From Phoebastria nigripes (Eukaryota; Chordata; Aves; Procellariiformes; Diomedeidae): a DNA stretch of 64,000 bases. The position numbers were made by a program, and so were the translations under genes. Below are positions 37,501-48,701 of the stretch, piece by piece. Position 1 is the first letter of the stretch. Each line of letters starts with the position of its first letter. The notes under the pieces were generated by a model. It was not told the origin of the DNA. It did no database searches and saw nothing but the letters and a program-made list of their open reading frames with translations. The stretch is taken from positions 3,709,036 through 3,773,035 of the forward strand of contig JAYKAV010002662.1 in the NCBI GenBank assembly GCA_035582835.1, given 5' to 3'.

Positions 37501-40500
37501 TTCTTGGGCAGTAAGGATATAAACTCAAGCACTATCCAAATGAAGGTATGAGTTATGAACCCAACAGACTGTATGTCTTCTCTGAGTGATGGAAAAATCA
37601 CTAGTTATGTATTGATAGAAAGGTTGGCAGATTATTTAGAAAACATACAATGAAAGAATAAGTGGCAGTATGCTGATCAAGGCTCAGGCCTATTGGTTTA
37701 TGACATATAAAAAGTTTTTTATATATATATATATGAGTTATAAAAATTGAAATGTTATTTACTGTTCACAATAATGCTTCCCCAACAAGCAGTACTGTAA
37801 ATTATAATAAAATGTGCATCTCCTGATCAGATACACTTCTCATGTATATACTACTTATGTAGCTTATACTTCTTATATGTGGCTTATTTACACTCCTCTA
37901 ACTACCAAAGAAAATGCAATAACTTTGAGCTGAAATGAGCTGAGTTATTATTTCTTGTGTCCTAACTTGGGAAGGCCAAACATGCAGGGATGCAAGGTGA
38001 GTCAGACCTATGCTGCTTCTTGCATATGTACCCTCATTGTATGCCCAGATGGCTAAATAAGCAGATCTCTGACAGCGCTGTTGTGTGTACCATCATGGTA
38101 GCTGACAGTACAAGCTAAAGTTGCAGATGTGACAGTATGCTTGCCTTAACTGACAGATCTGTCTTATAGACTGTGCTTCTGAATAAACCCTGTTTTAGCA
38201 GTGAAGTGGGGAAACTGAACTGGGTTAACATTTTTATGAAGAAGTCTTGTCTCAGTGTCCAATGAAGTCAATAGAAGTTTAGTGCCTTAACTTATTTTTT
38301 AGTTGTTACTATGTCAGCTATGGAAACATGAAATTAGATGTTCACCCAAATAGTCAAGGTTCTGCAGTCCTGCAGCCTTTCCAGCCCTGGTATCAAATAG
38401 GGGTAAAAAATACCACCCAAGGGAAATGTATTCCTTGTGAAAATGGTGATGATGAAATTGAATGTACTTAGAACACCACCTTGGAAAAATGCTTCAAGTT
38501 ATTGCATGGAAAAATAGTTTAGTCTGGCCCACTGGTACATTAATTAGAGTGTGATAGCTCTGACACGCCTGTACTTCCAAACGTTTAGCAATGGAAAGGT
38601 TTTGACATATGAATGCACTGCTGGGGAGTGTCAGCTGCTTCATGATCATTACCCAGGTACATGCACTTCTCTTAGGGGACCTGACAGTAAATGTGAGGGA
38701 TTTTGGGCTAATGCACTTAATGAAAAAGGGACGTGTTAACTTATATTCACTGGGGACTGAAAGCATGAACACAGGTCAGCTGCTGTAGAGTGACTAGCGT
38801 ACAGTGACTGGTTAGTCTATGGAACGGATTCATATTTCTATATCAGTGTTTTTAAAACTGCTTTCTGAAAATCAGTGTCCCCTGTGTCTGAGAGCAGCAG
38901 TACTCTGCAATATATAATACTGCACATCTCAATTTTACGAATATATAGGGTTTTTTCAATAATGACCAAATGAAGTCTCATTTTGTCCTTGCTTGCTGGC
39001 TGAAATTTCAGAAGGAGAATTGTTACTCTTTGCCTTGAAGTGTTTATGGGTCTGTTATGTGGCTGTCTTTATGGCTACCATGTCAAAGGTATTTGGTGAT
39101 TGCTATTGACTCCGTATCTGGATGCCCAACTGCAAAAGCCTCACAGGCATCTCATCTGCATGGCTGGCACTTCAGGTTTCTTGAAAAAACAGTCCAGTGA
39201 AACATTTTGGGCTGATCGCCAAAGCTGTTAGAAAATGGCCGTTTCTGTATGTAGCAGACCTCATTTCAGAAAGTTGATAATGCAAGTGTGGAAACTTCAG
39301 GGAAGATTGTGACTAAATTAGACACAGAGAGCTGCCAGGTGTTTAGATACCTATTTCTTGCCAACATCAAGGGAACGTCAGAGCAGATGCTTTACACCCA
39401 GGGTGGAGGACTGTCCTGTGAAAGGACTCGTGTCTCTCCTTTCTGGGTGGGGAATGGACCATTGGTGGGGAAAAGGAGAAGGCAGCAGTACTGAGAGAGC
39501 TCACGCTGTCCAAACCCCGTTAGAAGGAGGTATCTCAAGGGAAATAGTTGCAGTAAATCAGGTTTGTCCTGGGAATGGCAGGCAGTTAATCAGGTCTCTG
39601 CTTACTGAATGTGTTCACCGCGATTTCCAAAGGAGAAGAGAAGGCTTTTATTACCACTCAGTGCAAAGTGCTCATTTCTGCCATGAGGGAGGCAGCCACG
39701 AATTGGAGCAGTTTTTTCCTCTTTCTTCCGTCTGTGTTACATCTGTACTCTGTTTTCTCAAACCCCCTTTTCTGCTGGGCCTTTTGCTGCCTTTCACCAT
39801 GCCCAGCCTGATAACCCTTTGGTTTACTTCCTAGCATAATATAAGCCTTAAATTAAAAAGCTTTATGTACTCAGAAGTCACAAGCCGGATGCTAGATCTA
39901 GCTGCTCTGCCTATGCTTTTATGTGTTGCTCTTTTCTCAGCATCTCTAGGCTGAAGTGTTTTCATTAAGGGCACAATATCTTCTCTGTGCAAATGTAGGC
40001 ATCAAATTAATTAGCAACATCTTCGAATGAGGTTAAGGACTTAGATCATGAAGGCTTGATCCAAAGATCACAGGGAAAATCCCCATCTTCTCTCTTTTTC
40101 TCTCTATCTTTCTAGCTATAAAGGAACAAGGAAAATGCAAGACAGATATGCTGAAGGGTGATGAGACAAAGTATGTGTTGAAACTTTTCCCTTTGGAGAT
40201 ATGAATTCAAAGCATGGAAGAGGTTGAGACCCTCTGACCCTCACAAAGCCTCCAGACACTCAAAAGCATTTCCTTGGCTGCTTGCAATAGGTGCTTTTGA
40301 AAATATTGCCCCACATAGGGTTTCTGAGCATCAAGAGTTTCTGAACATTGAACTCAGTGGAAATGAAGACAAAGCATCCCACAGCTTAGTGCTTACAGGG
40401 AGACAAACTGCCAAACAGATCCCATTGCCAGATGCTGCCTACTTTGTTTCTTTTATCAGCTATCACCTGCTTTTATACACTCCGTGATTAATGTAGGCCA

Positions 40501-42519
40501 TCCCCAATCCTCAGGCGGAAGTTGTTGCAACTAGATTAATATTAAACACTTTTGGCTTATTAACATAATAATTTTGGTTTTGCCTAATTAAGATCTTTAA
40601 GGGATTACATATAGTTTTTTCCTTTCTGTATGGCAGCCCTAAGAGCTCAGTAGTTGTTGATCAGCCCTTCACCACGAATCCTAACAGAACCACAAGAGCA
40701 TGTGATACAGCTCTGATCAGTCTCCGCGTTGTTAATGATGCAGTTCAAGCAAATGAGATTAGCTTCAGCTGTATGTAGCTCATACAGAAGCTTTGAAAAT
40801 ATATGAAATAAGAGTTCTCCTGATAATTTTGACATTATTAGAGATAAGAGTCTTATCATGACCTGCGGTAGCATCCTAATTTTTTTTGAAATCTGCCAGT
40901 GTAAACCTGTGGCTCTCTTCTGAATCAGCACACCAGGATTGTTGTGTTCTGCAGCAAGGAGAGATCAGCAAGAGATAAAGGACCATGATACCACCACAGC
41001 CCTGGGGGTTGGGGCAATGGAAATAACAGCAAATGATGATCAAAACATCTGTGTTAAAGCTCAGCCCTGGAACAGTTTGGATCATCTGTTCAGTTTCTTC
41101 CTTTGTAAAATAAAGCACTGTCCACTTCAAAAGGTTCTCATGAAGCTCAGAAAAGTAACATATTTTGTTCTGCTTCTGGGTAGAGGGGCAAGATTAGAAA
41201 TAGTGACTTGACATCTGATAGTAGAAAAGGAAAGAGGAAAAGGGGAGCTTTGCAACTAGTCTTTCTAAGTCCCTGCAGAAGGACTTCTGGAGTGGTAGGT
41301 ACTCAAAAGGAGCCTTTAATTACGTTTCCTATTTGACTGTGACGAGATCAAACCCAACTGCTCTGCAGACAGAGTATGGGAGGCAAAAGAAGCACAGTTT
41401 GTCTCTAGGTGGTTGGGAGGATGCTTCTTGGGATCGATTCCTCTGACAACTAAACCAACTTCCGCATGCCCCAGGTCTGGATATTGAAGTTTGATAAACA
41501 TTTCTGACAATAAGGGCTGAGTTATGACCTCTAGTGTGGTGACAATTCATAATCCTCTTGAGACTCGTACATGATCACAGCACCCGTGTTAAGAGCTTGC
41601 ACTGTCCATGCACATTTTCTTCAACCATCAATGGCTCAAGTCTTTATATTTTACACTACTACATCTCTAGGGTGCTACAAGGCCAAAAAATCCTTAATGA
41701 TTACCAGGTCTTTGGATACTGTGGTAATAAAGCCATATTAGTTGCCAGAAAAAGTGTCAGTAATTGATTGGGGTCATGCAGCATGAATTGGATGATAGTT
41801 TATTTTTAGGTAAGATGTTTTCATCCATTTTAGCAATGTTTCACACTTGTTCTCAGAACCCTGAAACTCTAACAAGGACCATTTTAGAAATTAAAAATGT
41901 ATGACATGAGGCTATTTGATGCTGCCATTAAGGGACTTCACTGCTGTATTCCCAGATCATCAGGGGAGGAGGATGAGGGGTGCCCTTCAAATTAGCAGCA
42001 AGCTGTGCATTGCACAGCTGCATGGAGGGAGCCTGAGTGCATTTTACGTGGGGAAAAAAAGGTAATGGTGGCTGGCAAGAACTGCCTTATATAACAGAAG
42101 TGGTAAATAGCCGTTGGGTGTGCAATCAAGAGGGAGAGAAGCCTCAGGACGTGACATGTCAAAACAGTTAGGCTATTTTGCCACTGGATTCCAGCTACTC
42201 AAAGAGCCCAGTGGCAGTGAAGACACCCCACCACATACATGTTATTTGTTTTACATATTTATGCCTTCTTTTAGGAGGGTATCGTTCTTTGCCTTTCTGG
42301 TCACATCAGTTTGACTGTGTCCTAATATTATACAACCTCTAATTGTCTGTGCAGATAGCTTTTCTTTGACTTCTGCGTTGCGCATGAAGAACAGAGTTGG
42401 AAAAGTCAAGGGCTGGGTTAATAATACACTGTGTTGTGTAGGTGTGCTCAGCACTTCCTTTAAATTCCTCTTGGCTAAAGGGTTCAAAGCCAGGTAGCTG
42501 AAACTAGTCTGCTAACTCT
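34501..42519. other. Unique non-coding sequence, no gene recognised
   Basis: Open frames include 158 codons at 39358-39834 plus, and an antisense pair at 37157-37528 (123 codons minus) and 37194-37514 (106 codons plus). None resembles a family I know. A GC-richer patch lies at 35270-35430 but is too short and CpG-poor for an island. A TA repeat is at 37720-37734. T and A runs of 10 lie at 34934-34943 and 35045-35054. Confidence 0.6.
37720..37734. repeat. Short (TA)n repeat
   Basis: About seven TA units following a T run. It is a simple microsatellite. Confidence 0.85.
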
Positions 42520-42595
42520 GCATTTAAACACCTTCATGTAAATGGCCTGACTTGTGAGAAACGATGGACACCCACAGAAATTCCCCATCCTTCTC
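42520..42595 (+). repeat. Possible old amniote palindromic repeat remnant
   Basis: AACACCTTCATGTAAATGGCCTGACTTGTGAGAA, followed by GGACACCCACAGAAATTCCC, resembles an old repeat I know from turtles and crocodilians (there: ...taaatggcctgattttcagaggtgctgagcacccacag...). A second piece of the same kind lies at 53355-53430. The family name is uncertain; it may be a non-autonomous DNA transposon. Confidence 0.35.
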
Positions 42596-44974
42596 TGGAC
42601 ACATTTGGGGAATTCTTATAAAAAAAGACTACAATATTAATTCCCACATCTTCCAGCTGGTTAACGATGAGGGCTTAACTAATGTTAAAGGACTGAGCTC
42701 TGCGGCTCCTCTGTTGGGTACATAGGTTTATCATAGGTGAGCTGGAACATGGGGCAAGAGGAGGTCAGGACCAAATTCATACCCTGAATCAGTAACAGAG
42801 CTGGAAGGAAAACACAGCTGTAGTCATTCCCAGTTTCTTGCTCTAACTCTCCTTGTGGTAAAGCCTGGTTGATTATGGATTGTTGGTGCTCCTTATTGTC
42901 ATTATTTTGCTCTCTCCACTTCTGCAAAAGCTACCACATTCATTCCTAGCTTGGTTGTCTAAAGGAAGGGAGATCAGAGATCCCAGTGTAAGACAGGGTA
43001 AATAACCTTTATTTGTCTGTGAGTGCTGGAGCACCTTCCAGAGGAATGTGCAGCTCTGAGCCCATGTCCCGCCTGGTGGAAATGGACCAGCTTCTCTCAG
43101 GCTTTTGTAAATGTTCCTCAAACCACACCCAGGGAAATTAAGGTTTGGCAAGTACTTCTTACTGTTAACACCACCTTCTGCTATCAGGGAAACTCACAAA
43201 TTAGTATCTTAGGGTTTGACTGAAACTCTCTAAATGTTTGGCCATTTCCGAGAACAGCTTTAGGTGAAAGTAGATGAAGTTCGTCATCTTGAAGAGGGAC
43301 ACTAGTAGTCAAGAAAAATATTTCTGCTGTAGACTTCAGTAGGAAGATTCTGATTTCTAGAGGAAAAAAAAAATTCAGGTTTTAAGAACTGACTTACTGT
43401 CATGTTTAAATGAGGGACAGCTCACTATGGCATGATACAAAGACCATCTCTTCCCAACTCAGTGTTGCCGTATGATGTTTCATCCAAAGCTCCTTAAAGG
43501 CTCACGATGATATCACTTGGTGTCCATTTTTGCACACCCTGCTTGGGCTGGCTTAATCCCACAAAAAACTCTTCTCATGTTTGAATTTGCCCCTGAGATT
43601 TGAAGCTGAAACAGCTTCAGTGCATTCCCTCTGCATGGCAGGACACAGAAGCTGCATTTGCTATGAAACTTGTGATACAGTACCTCTTAGTCCAGACATG
43701 AAGCACTAAATCATGGGAAGGCAGCAGGAAGGGTTGCACTGTGACTGCAAAGTTGTTAGCACTGCTGTGACAAGCAGGTCACACTTAGTTAAGCAACCTG
43801 TTCGTTTTCACTCTTCCTGAGCAAGAGGTCAAGAGAAGTTCAGTGTAATTAACAGTTAAGAGATACATGGGATGGAAAAGTATGAGGCAGTGTTTATTTA
43901 AAGAGCTATAAAACTGGTAAAAAAAAAAAAAAAAATTTCCTACCAGAGAGGGAGCTATTAGAATCAGCTTTTGTTAGGAATGTTTCTCTAATAAAGTGTT
44001 GCGACTCCATAAAAGAGTGTAAAACTGTCTGAATAAAACCCAAGATTTCTGCAGCCCAGGAGCCACAAGGGACAGGAGCACCAAGTATTGCTCATTGTGC
44101 TTTTACCTTGGGCTCGTGTGTGTGGGGGAAGCTGCATTTCTGCAAATGCCCAGTGCATAATGATCTGCTATTGTCCAGTGGCTGAAATGGAAATTTAGGA
44201 GTCCCAGTGGGGAGCTACCCCTCCTGCAGCGCCTGCGTGAGAAATGCTGGAGTGTCTTTATAATGCATGTAATGTAGCTCGGCACACTGCTCTGCATCAG
44301 TTCGTTCCAGCTGCAGCTGTAACCCGTGGTAATAATGTTAATAACTGTAATGCCATGACTGATAATGGTCCTTGGCATGGGTTTCCCAAGGTGCAAAGTT
44401 TTTTCGTACCCTGAGGCTGTCCACTGCTATGGGTTGTTCCTTCCAGTCTGACGGGAGAGGAATGAGAGGGGTCAGAGCCACAAAACTCAGAGCAGCTGGG
44501 CTGGACCAACACTGCAAACGAAATGGGCAGGGGGAGGGATGCACAGAGGCTCAGGGCATGTGAGCTCTGATGGGGGGTGCTACCAGTGCCTCCCCCCGGA
44601 CCTGTCGAGAAGGGCAGCAAGCATGCTAGAAAGGACAGCACAGGGCACTGACCCAAAAACTATCTAACTAGTACAATTCCAGCAGTAGCACAGCTGTGCT
44701 TGGCTAGTTTGGAGCCATATTTTTGTATTTTAATTCAGAGCCAAAATAAATGTTTGAACAAAGGTGGGGTTTTTTTGGAGCAATGCTCTTAAACACCTCT
44801 CATGTCCTTGAGCTCCCTCAAAATGCTGGTGTTTACTAGTGAGCACAGCTCTATTATTCTTGTTGGGAGTGGGTTTAATGTTTAATTCCTGATAGGTCTC
44901 ATTTTTAAATTGTTTCTGTTCCCTCCCATACATTATCAATCATCTCCTAAGGTAGCTTTCCTACTCTTAAGCAC
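42596..44974. other. Unique non-coding sequence, no gene recognised
   Basis: A 17-base A run lies at 43919-43935. A GC-richer part at 44440-44650 carries open frames of up to 119 codons (44297-44656 minus) without known motifs. No mobile element is recognised. Confidence 0.6.
43919..43935. repeat. A homopolymer (17)
   Basis: Seventeen A in a row. No recognisable SINE or processed gene copy precedes it. Confidence 0.9.
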
Positions 44975-45110
44975 CAGAAAATAAAAATAATAATTAAAAA
45001 TTGCTCAATTGAAATTATGATTAGAGTAATCATATTTCAAAAATAACAAAGATTGAAAAATGGCCTGCCATCATTTAATGTGGACATTAACTCCTATCCA
45101 TGGATCAAAT
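44975..45110. other. AT-rich block with a TAAT palindrome, candidate non-coding element
   Basis: This AT-rich block holds several ATTA/TAAT cores and an exact inverted repeat, TGATTA then GAG then TAATCA, at 45018-45032. Two inverted ATTA cores three bases apart suggest a possible homeodomain dimer site. This is inference; no neighbouring gene is visible and conservation was not tested. Confidence 0.25.
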
Positions 45111-45559
45111 GCTTTTTTTAGTTAAAGAATTTGTCCTGCCCTTGCTCCTTTGCAAGCACTCACCACACCTTTTGGTGCTGTGAAAATAATAAATAATAAT
45201 AACCAACCCAATCAAATGTCGCCAAATGTAGGAAATATAAGTTTTATCTGAAAAAGGACTTTTAAAACTGTAGGTTTTGGCTCACCGTCAAGGAACTTTT
45301 TCTATTTCACGCCATTATATGAGCTTTTGGATTTGTAAGGAGAGTACAGATTCTAAAATAAACTCCCTTCTCTCTAAAAGCTTAGATTTCACGCATAGTG
45401 CTTTACCATTATTGCTCAGTGGGATAAATTTCTAGCTAAAATTTACACAGCATTTTATAAATCTCATAAGATGTTTTCTATGTCCCAAAGTCTTCCGATC
45501 TTAGGAAAAAAGGCAAATCATGTAGTTCAGGGAATATAGGAACCTTGCCACCCAAAACC

Positions 45560-45735
45560 AGACCTGAAATCCACCTTGTCTATTACCCTGCCTCTGACAC
45601 CGACCCGTAGGAAGTCCTTCAGAGGGAAGCCAAAGAGCTTGACAAGAGACATATAGGCTAATTTCCTCCCCCATACTGGCCTCTAATCACAGGAGATTGG
45701 CTTAAGTCCTGATGGATGAGGTTTCAGAACCCTTG
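45560..45735 (+). repeat. Possible old interspersed repeat remnant
   Basis: The stretch with GGAAGTCCTTCAGAGGGAAG, AATTTCCTCCCCCATACTGG, CAGGAGATTGGCTTAAGTCC and TGATGGATGAGGTTTCAGAACCC resembles the order of an old repeat tail in reptiles (GAAGTTTCCTCCTGACC... GATTGGCTTATGCCCTGAAGCATGAGG). The match is loose. Confidence 0.27.
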
Positions 45736-46899
45736 AGCATGAAGATCTCTCAAGATGGAGGAGGTAGATGGCAAGGAAGGGATGAAATTATGAAGCTCAC
45801 AGGAGTCCTGGGTAGAAGAATAGACCCCTATGTAGGGAAGCTGCTGGGGAGGCAGGTGGGGTGTAGACATCAAGACTTTCCAGTGATCACACGTGGACAC
45901 TGGAGGAGAACCATAAATGAAATGGTTCAGGTGACACTGGGACCCTTTTGTAGGCCCACAGATCAGACCTTCTGGGGTCCACCTCAGGACCTGCCCTCCA
46001 TACAAGACAATCATTTCCACCCAGACATCAAACTGAATCGAAGCCATATACAGAATTTGGTATTAATAATGAAAGAGTTTGCATCTCACAGTCTGTGCTC
46101 ACTGGTTGTACTGATCAGGTTCAGATCACCATCTATTTGTTTCAAAGCTATTTTAAATCCATGTATTTCAGGAATACTGAAATGGCAGACAAGTCACAGT
46201 TTCAAAAAACCCAGGATAAATCCAGACATTTCATGAGTATCTTTCATTGGAAGAAATTAATGTAATGAATTAATTAGGAGGGAGTCTATTTGCGTTCAAA
46301 GCATGTGAAATCATTCTCTGAAACTGTGTTTGAAGGATATTTCATACATTCTTTGTTTTCTTCTCCCTCTTTTTTTTAGTAACTCAGCAACCTCTAGACC
46401 TGAAGATACTGGAAATAGCAGTATGCACAGGTTTAACAGCTGCTCCCTGGGAACCATTCATGATCACTCCTACCCTTGGAAAATACGATGCTGTTAAACC
46501 CCGTGCAGTGGGGTCTGAGGTCATGGCCACCCCTTTACCACAAGTACATGACTGCATGGTGGCAGGTATGACTGTACTACAGCATCTCACCCTCCCCTCC
46601 GTGCCTGTTCTCACCGCACAGTAAATGTTGAGTAATTTTAGGTACTTTCTGCTCTACGGGTGAGCTAACCGTCAGACATATGAGCACACTGCAGACAGCG
46701 AGATGGAGAGAAAGCACCATGTATGGGTATGACCAGCATGCAGTGCTGCTGGGCTTGGTGTTAGCCTGGGCACCATCCATGCTGGGTACAGGAGGAAAAC
46801 AAGACACAGGATGATTTTTCCAAAGGTTATAAATTTCTGGTGGGGACTGATCCACAGACCCCAGGGTAAGAGCTGCCAGTGCAAGAAAGATGTTAAAAG
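45736..46899. other. Non-coding sequence with a 174-codon open frame, unrecognised
   Basis: The frame 45712-46236 on the plus strand is open for 174 codons, with a 107-codon frame antisense to it (45724-46047). Neither resembles a known protein or a retroelement product. The first codons overlap a possible old repeat tail, which argues against a real start. The rest of the stretch is featureless. Confidence 0.4.
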
Positions 46900-47145
46900 G
46901 TTGAGCAGAGTCCTGCAGTGTGGCTCTAAGGTGGTCAGGGCCAGAAGCACGAAGACTAAGCCTCTAAGAGGCCAAGCACTGAAGCAGGGGCTCAGAGAGG
47001 TTGCAGACTCTCCATCCTTGGAAATATTCAAAACCTACCTGGACGACACCCTAAGCAAGCCCATATAACTTTGAAGGATGCTCCCTTTGTGCAGGGGATT
47101 GGACCAGATGAATTTGCAGAGATCCCTTCCAAATCTGAACTTTTC
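46900..47145 (+). mobile_element. CR1 LINE fragment, internally deleted
   Basis: The left part, GTCCTGCAGTGTGGCTCTAAGGTGGTCAGGGCCAGAAGCACG, matches the CR1 block just after the end of ORF2. The right part, CAGAGAGGTTGCAGACTCTCCATCCTTGGAAATATTCAAAACC, CAGGGGATTGGACCAGATGA and AGATCCCTTCCAAATCTGAAC, matches the 3' untranslated end. The couple of hundred bases normally between them are missing, so a deletion has joined the two. No octamer tail is readable. It is non-functional. Confidence 0.8.
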
Positions 47146-48625
47146 TATAGACCTCTCTTCTAGTCCCTAACAGACAAATTAAGGACACCTTGGGTTATAA
47201 ACTGCCAAGAGACATAGAAAGGGTCACAGGGAATTTGGATCTACACGGTATATTCTAAACCACCTGAATCCCTTTGGGATGCAAATTCCTTATGCTTCCA
47301 AGAGAAGATTGCCAAGGGGGAATAGCTGTCTGAAAAAAATGTATCCCTTAGCTCATACATCTCAGAGCAGTAATCTGTGAAGAAATTAAGGCCCAGCATC
47401 GCTTGGGACTTTGCTTTGCTAGGTGCTCAGCATTTGATCCTGCTCTCAGAATAACTTCAGCCTGAGCTTCAGTCGGGGAGTGTGATTATCAACATGCTTG
47501 AATTTATGCATATGCTTATGTGCTTTGTCAGATCAGAGTGACAGTGCTCAGCACCAGCCAGAACTGAGCCCTTGCATAAGCTTACCTTTGTGGCAGGGAT
47601 TTCTTAAGCTTAAAACTCAAGGTCTCTCAGAGACAGAGATATTTAGATTTTTTCCACATTGTGGAAGTATTTACAGAAGTTTGTCATGGGGAATCAGAGT
47701 GTCCTGATTATTTTTTTTTTGTGTGTGTGTGTATCTTGTATCTTCTTAAAAAGAAACAGAGTTTGACTTTGAAAATAACATTTGAGAGTGTTCACATCAA
47801 ATTCGCCTCCATTTGAGGTGCCACATGAATGTTCGTCAGGTAGGGGTGCAAAGGATTTGACACGAGTGTGTAAGAGGAAATGTGAACTTTTTTTGAGAGA
47901 AAAATATTTTACTTTATTTGTTTCTTCTGCTGGGTTTTATCATGAACAGCAATGACAAGAGCAAAAGCTTTCTGTAGCTGAGTTCATATTTCCATCTGTA
48001 TTTGCAAGAGTAGAGGAAGAAGGGGCAGTAAAGTTTTAAAACAGAGCTATGTGGAGAAGGGAATTTCCATACTGAGGGAGATGTCAATGCCTTAATATTT
48101 GTTTGCACCTCAAAATGAAATAAGCTTGTGTTTTAAAATTGCAGAAGTTCTGCAAAAAGTTGATTCAAAAATTCTGGAAAGGATTTTTTTTCACAGTTTC
48201 TGTGAAAATGAACATGCTGTTTGAAAGTGCCAGTATTGCAAAATACTGATTTACAAGGAAGTACTTCATTCTGAAAGTCCCCATCAGAAAATATAAATTA
48301 TTCTCATATTCCCTAGGAAGAAGAACTCTCCTACTTAATTGATTCCTCTGCCAGCCTCCCCTTTCCTCCTTTTCCTCACTGTGTCATTGAAGAAATAAAG
48401 TTAATTGAAAATTAGTGGCCAGCTCCACTTATTATAGACCACATACAGCAAATCACTGCAACAAAACCAACGAGCAGAGGTGCTGAGGGACATGTCCCTC
48501 TCGTATGCTTCTAGGCTCCCTACAGCCACCATCTCGTGAGTGCACAGACAACTTCCATCCCAACAGTCCCAGTAATAGCTTCATGGATAATAGGTGTTTT
48601 AAACTTGAGCTCTTATTTACCTTTT
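47146..48625. other. Unique and old-repeat sequence, no gene recognised
   Basis: The part 47395-47575 contains GTGCTCAGCATTTGATCCTGC and ACATGCTTGAATTTATGCATATGCTTATGTGCTTTGTCAGATC. This loosely resembles an old reptile/bird repeat with the phrase 'acatgcttaagtgctttgctggatc'. A T run with a following GT repeat is at 47710-47732. No coding signal is seen. Confidence 0.4.
47710..47732. repeat. T run followed by (GT)n
   Basis: About eleven T and then six GT units. It is a simple microsatellite. Confidence 0.85.
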
Positions 48626-48701
48626 ATTTTGCTTCCAGTGAGTCAGTGGGAGTCTTGCAATGGATATAAGTGGGAGTAACTCCAGGTACTGGAAGCAAAA
48701 T
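48626..48701. repeat. Inverted repeat with perfect 14-bp arms, 76 bp overall (MITE-like)
   Basis: The left arm ATTTTGCTTCCAGT (48626-48639) and right arm ACTGGAAGCAAAAT (48688-48701) are exact reverse complements around a 48-base centre. The centre contains two related phrases (AGTGGGAGT near 48645 and AAGTGGGAGTAAC near 48669), and the phrase GTGGGAGTAACTCC is found in old amniote repeats. The layout suggests a very small non-autonomous DNA transposon or an RNA hairpin. No clear target duplication is visible. Confidence 0.55.

Noticed and set aside
41085..41165. MIR-like phrase CAGTTTCTTCCTTTGTAAAATAAAG
   Set aside because: The resemblance is limited to one short phrase, and the flanks do not continue the MIR order.
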